The notes below the pieces were generated by a model. It was not told the origin of the DNA. It worked only from the letters and a program-made list of their open reading frames with translations, and made no database searches. From assembly GCA_007120675.1 (NCBI GenBank), contig SKNE01000086.1, forward strand, positions 1 through 6,016: a stretch of DNA of 6,016 bases, given 5' to 3'. Positions 5,759-6,016 of this stretch are shown here, piece after piece. Within the stretch, counting starts at the first letter, position 1; each line of letters opens with the position of its first letter. The stretch comes from Bacteroidales bacterium (GTDB lineage Bacteria; Bacteroidota; Bacteroidia; Bacteroidales; UBA7960). The position numbers and the translations under genes are program-made.

Positions 5759-6016
5759 CCTTGCTCCTTTCCATTTTGGAGGCCATCCTGTTCTCTTTGA
5801 AAACGGGCCATCAGATAGCACGAAGTGGAGCTGGCCAGGAGGGTAAAGAACCAGATAAAGAAAATCTTTACCGCTGCCCAGGGGGATGCAATATGCAATG
5901 CCATCCCGGCAGCGATGAAGCCCAGCCCCAGGTTGTCCGCTTTGGTCAGGGCGTGAAGCCGGGAAAAAATATCCGGAAAACGAAGGATCCCAAGGGTTCC
6001 CGCCAGGAAAAAGAAA
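5755..6016 (-). CDS. mrpG: MrpG/MnhG subunit of Na+/H+ antiporter, 5' end beyond window
   Basis: The last 86 residues of a small membrane protein are visible, read in frame from the right edge to a TGA at 5755-5757. They begin FFFLAGTLGILRFPDIFSRL, continue HALTKADNLGLG, and have two further hydrophobic segments before a charged tail (RFQREQDG). The G-T-x-G-x-L-R-x-P-D...R-L-H-A pattern is the signature of MrpG (MbhC-like), so assignment is secure. MrpG proteins are usually about 100-120 residues, so roughly 15-35 N-terminal residues and the start are missing. The stop overlaps the ATG of the fused MrpA-tail/MrpB gene (ATGA), which implies coupled translation. By family gene order, mrpF and mrpE would be expected just upstream, outside the window; that is inference. 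Confidence 0.93.
   Translation of the reverse strand, partial: FFFLAGTLGILRFPDIFSRLHALTKADNLGLGFIAAGMALHIASPWAAVKIFFIWFFTLLASSTSCYLMARFQREQDGLQNGKEQG
5764..5770 (-). promoter_or_regulatory. Ribosome binding site of the MrpA-tail/MrpB fusion gene
   Basis: AAAGGAG on the minus strand lies 5 nt before the ATG at 5758, inside the last codons of mrpG. It decides the start in favour of 5758 over the in-frame upstream ATG at 5821. Confidence 0.75.

Noticed and set aside
5759..5821. Upstream in-frame ATG at 5821 as the start of the MrpA-tail/MrpB fusion
   Set aside because: It would add 21 hydrophilic residues translated from mrpG coding sequence, and a good SD points to the ATG at 5758.
1..6016. 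Complex I or [NiFe] hydrogenase operon
   Set aside because: No NuoH, peripheral-arm, iron-sulfur or nickel-binding motifs are present; the MrpG, MnhB and MrpC signatures fit an Mrp-type antiporter, though a redox partner outside the window cannot be excluded.

Overview
The whole window is one uninterrupted minus-strand operon segment encoding membrane subunits of an Mrp/Mnh-type multisubunit cation/proton antiporter, which is also the membrane arm shared with group 4 membrane-bound hydrogenases (MBH) and related to complex I. Read in the transcribed direction (right to left), it holds the 3' part of an mrpG gene, a fused gene joining the MrpA C-terminal region to MrpB, mrpC, mrpD, a second antiporter-like subunit, and a third antiporter-like subunit that runs off the left edge. 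Every junction is an overlap (4 or 14 nt) or a 9-nt gap. There is no room for internal promoters or terminators outside coding DNA, and none was recognised.

The layout resembles the Mrp-like half of archaeal MBH (MbhA-C = MrpE/F/G, MbhD/E = MrpA tail, MbhF = MrpB, MbhG = MrpC, MbhH = MrpD) more than the classic mrpABCDEFG order. Here the MbhD-, MbhE- and MbhF-like parts are one polypeptide, and no NuoL-like N-terminal MrpA module is attached to them. After mrpD come two more NuoL/M/N-family (proton-conducting transporter) subunits, so three paralogous ion-channel proteins lie in tandem. They would probably assemble into one inner-membrane complex that exchanges Na+ (or another monovalent cation) for H+, or that couples such exchange to a partner encoded outside the window.

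The most notable point is the third paralog. It keeps the TM7, TM8 and TM12 lysines and the TM11 His/Lys pair, but has Ala where the other two have the TM5 glutamate, and Tyr where they have the TM7 histidine. Its reading frame is intact, so it looks like a diverged structural or asymmetric channel subunit rather than a pseudogene.

The DNA is moderately GC-rich by eye, the Shine-Dalgarno sequences are good and the operon is compact. This suggests a bacterium, plausibly a proteobacterium or Desulfobacterota member from a saline, alkaline or anaerobic habitat, but nothing here fixes the taxon. No RNA genes, mobile elements, CRISPR arrays or long intergenic stretches were seen. The system is a variant of a known family, not a clearly new one.
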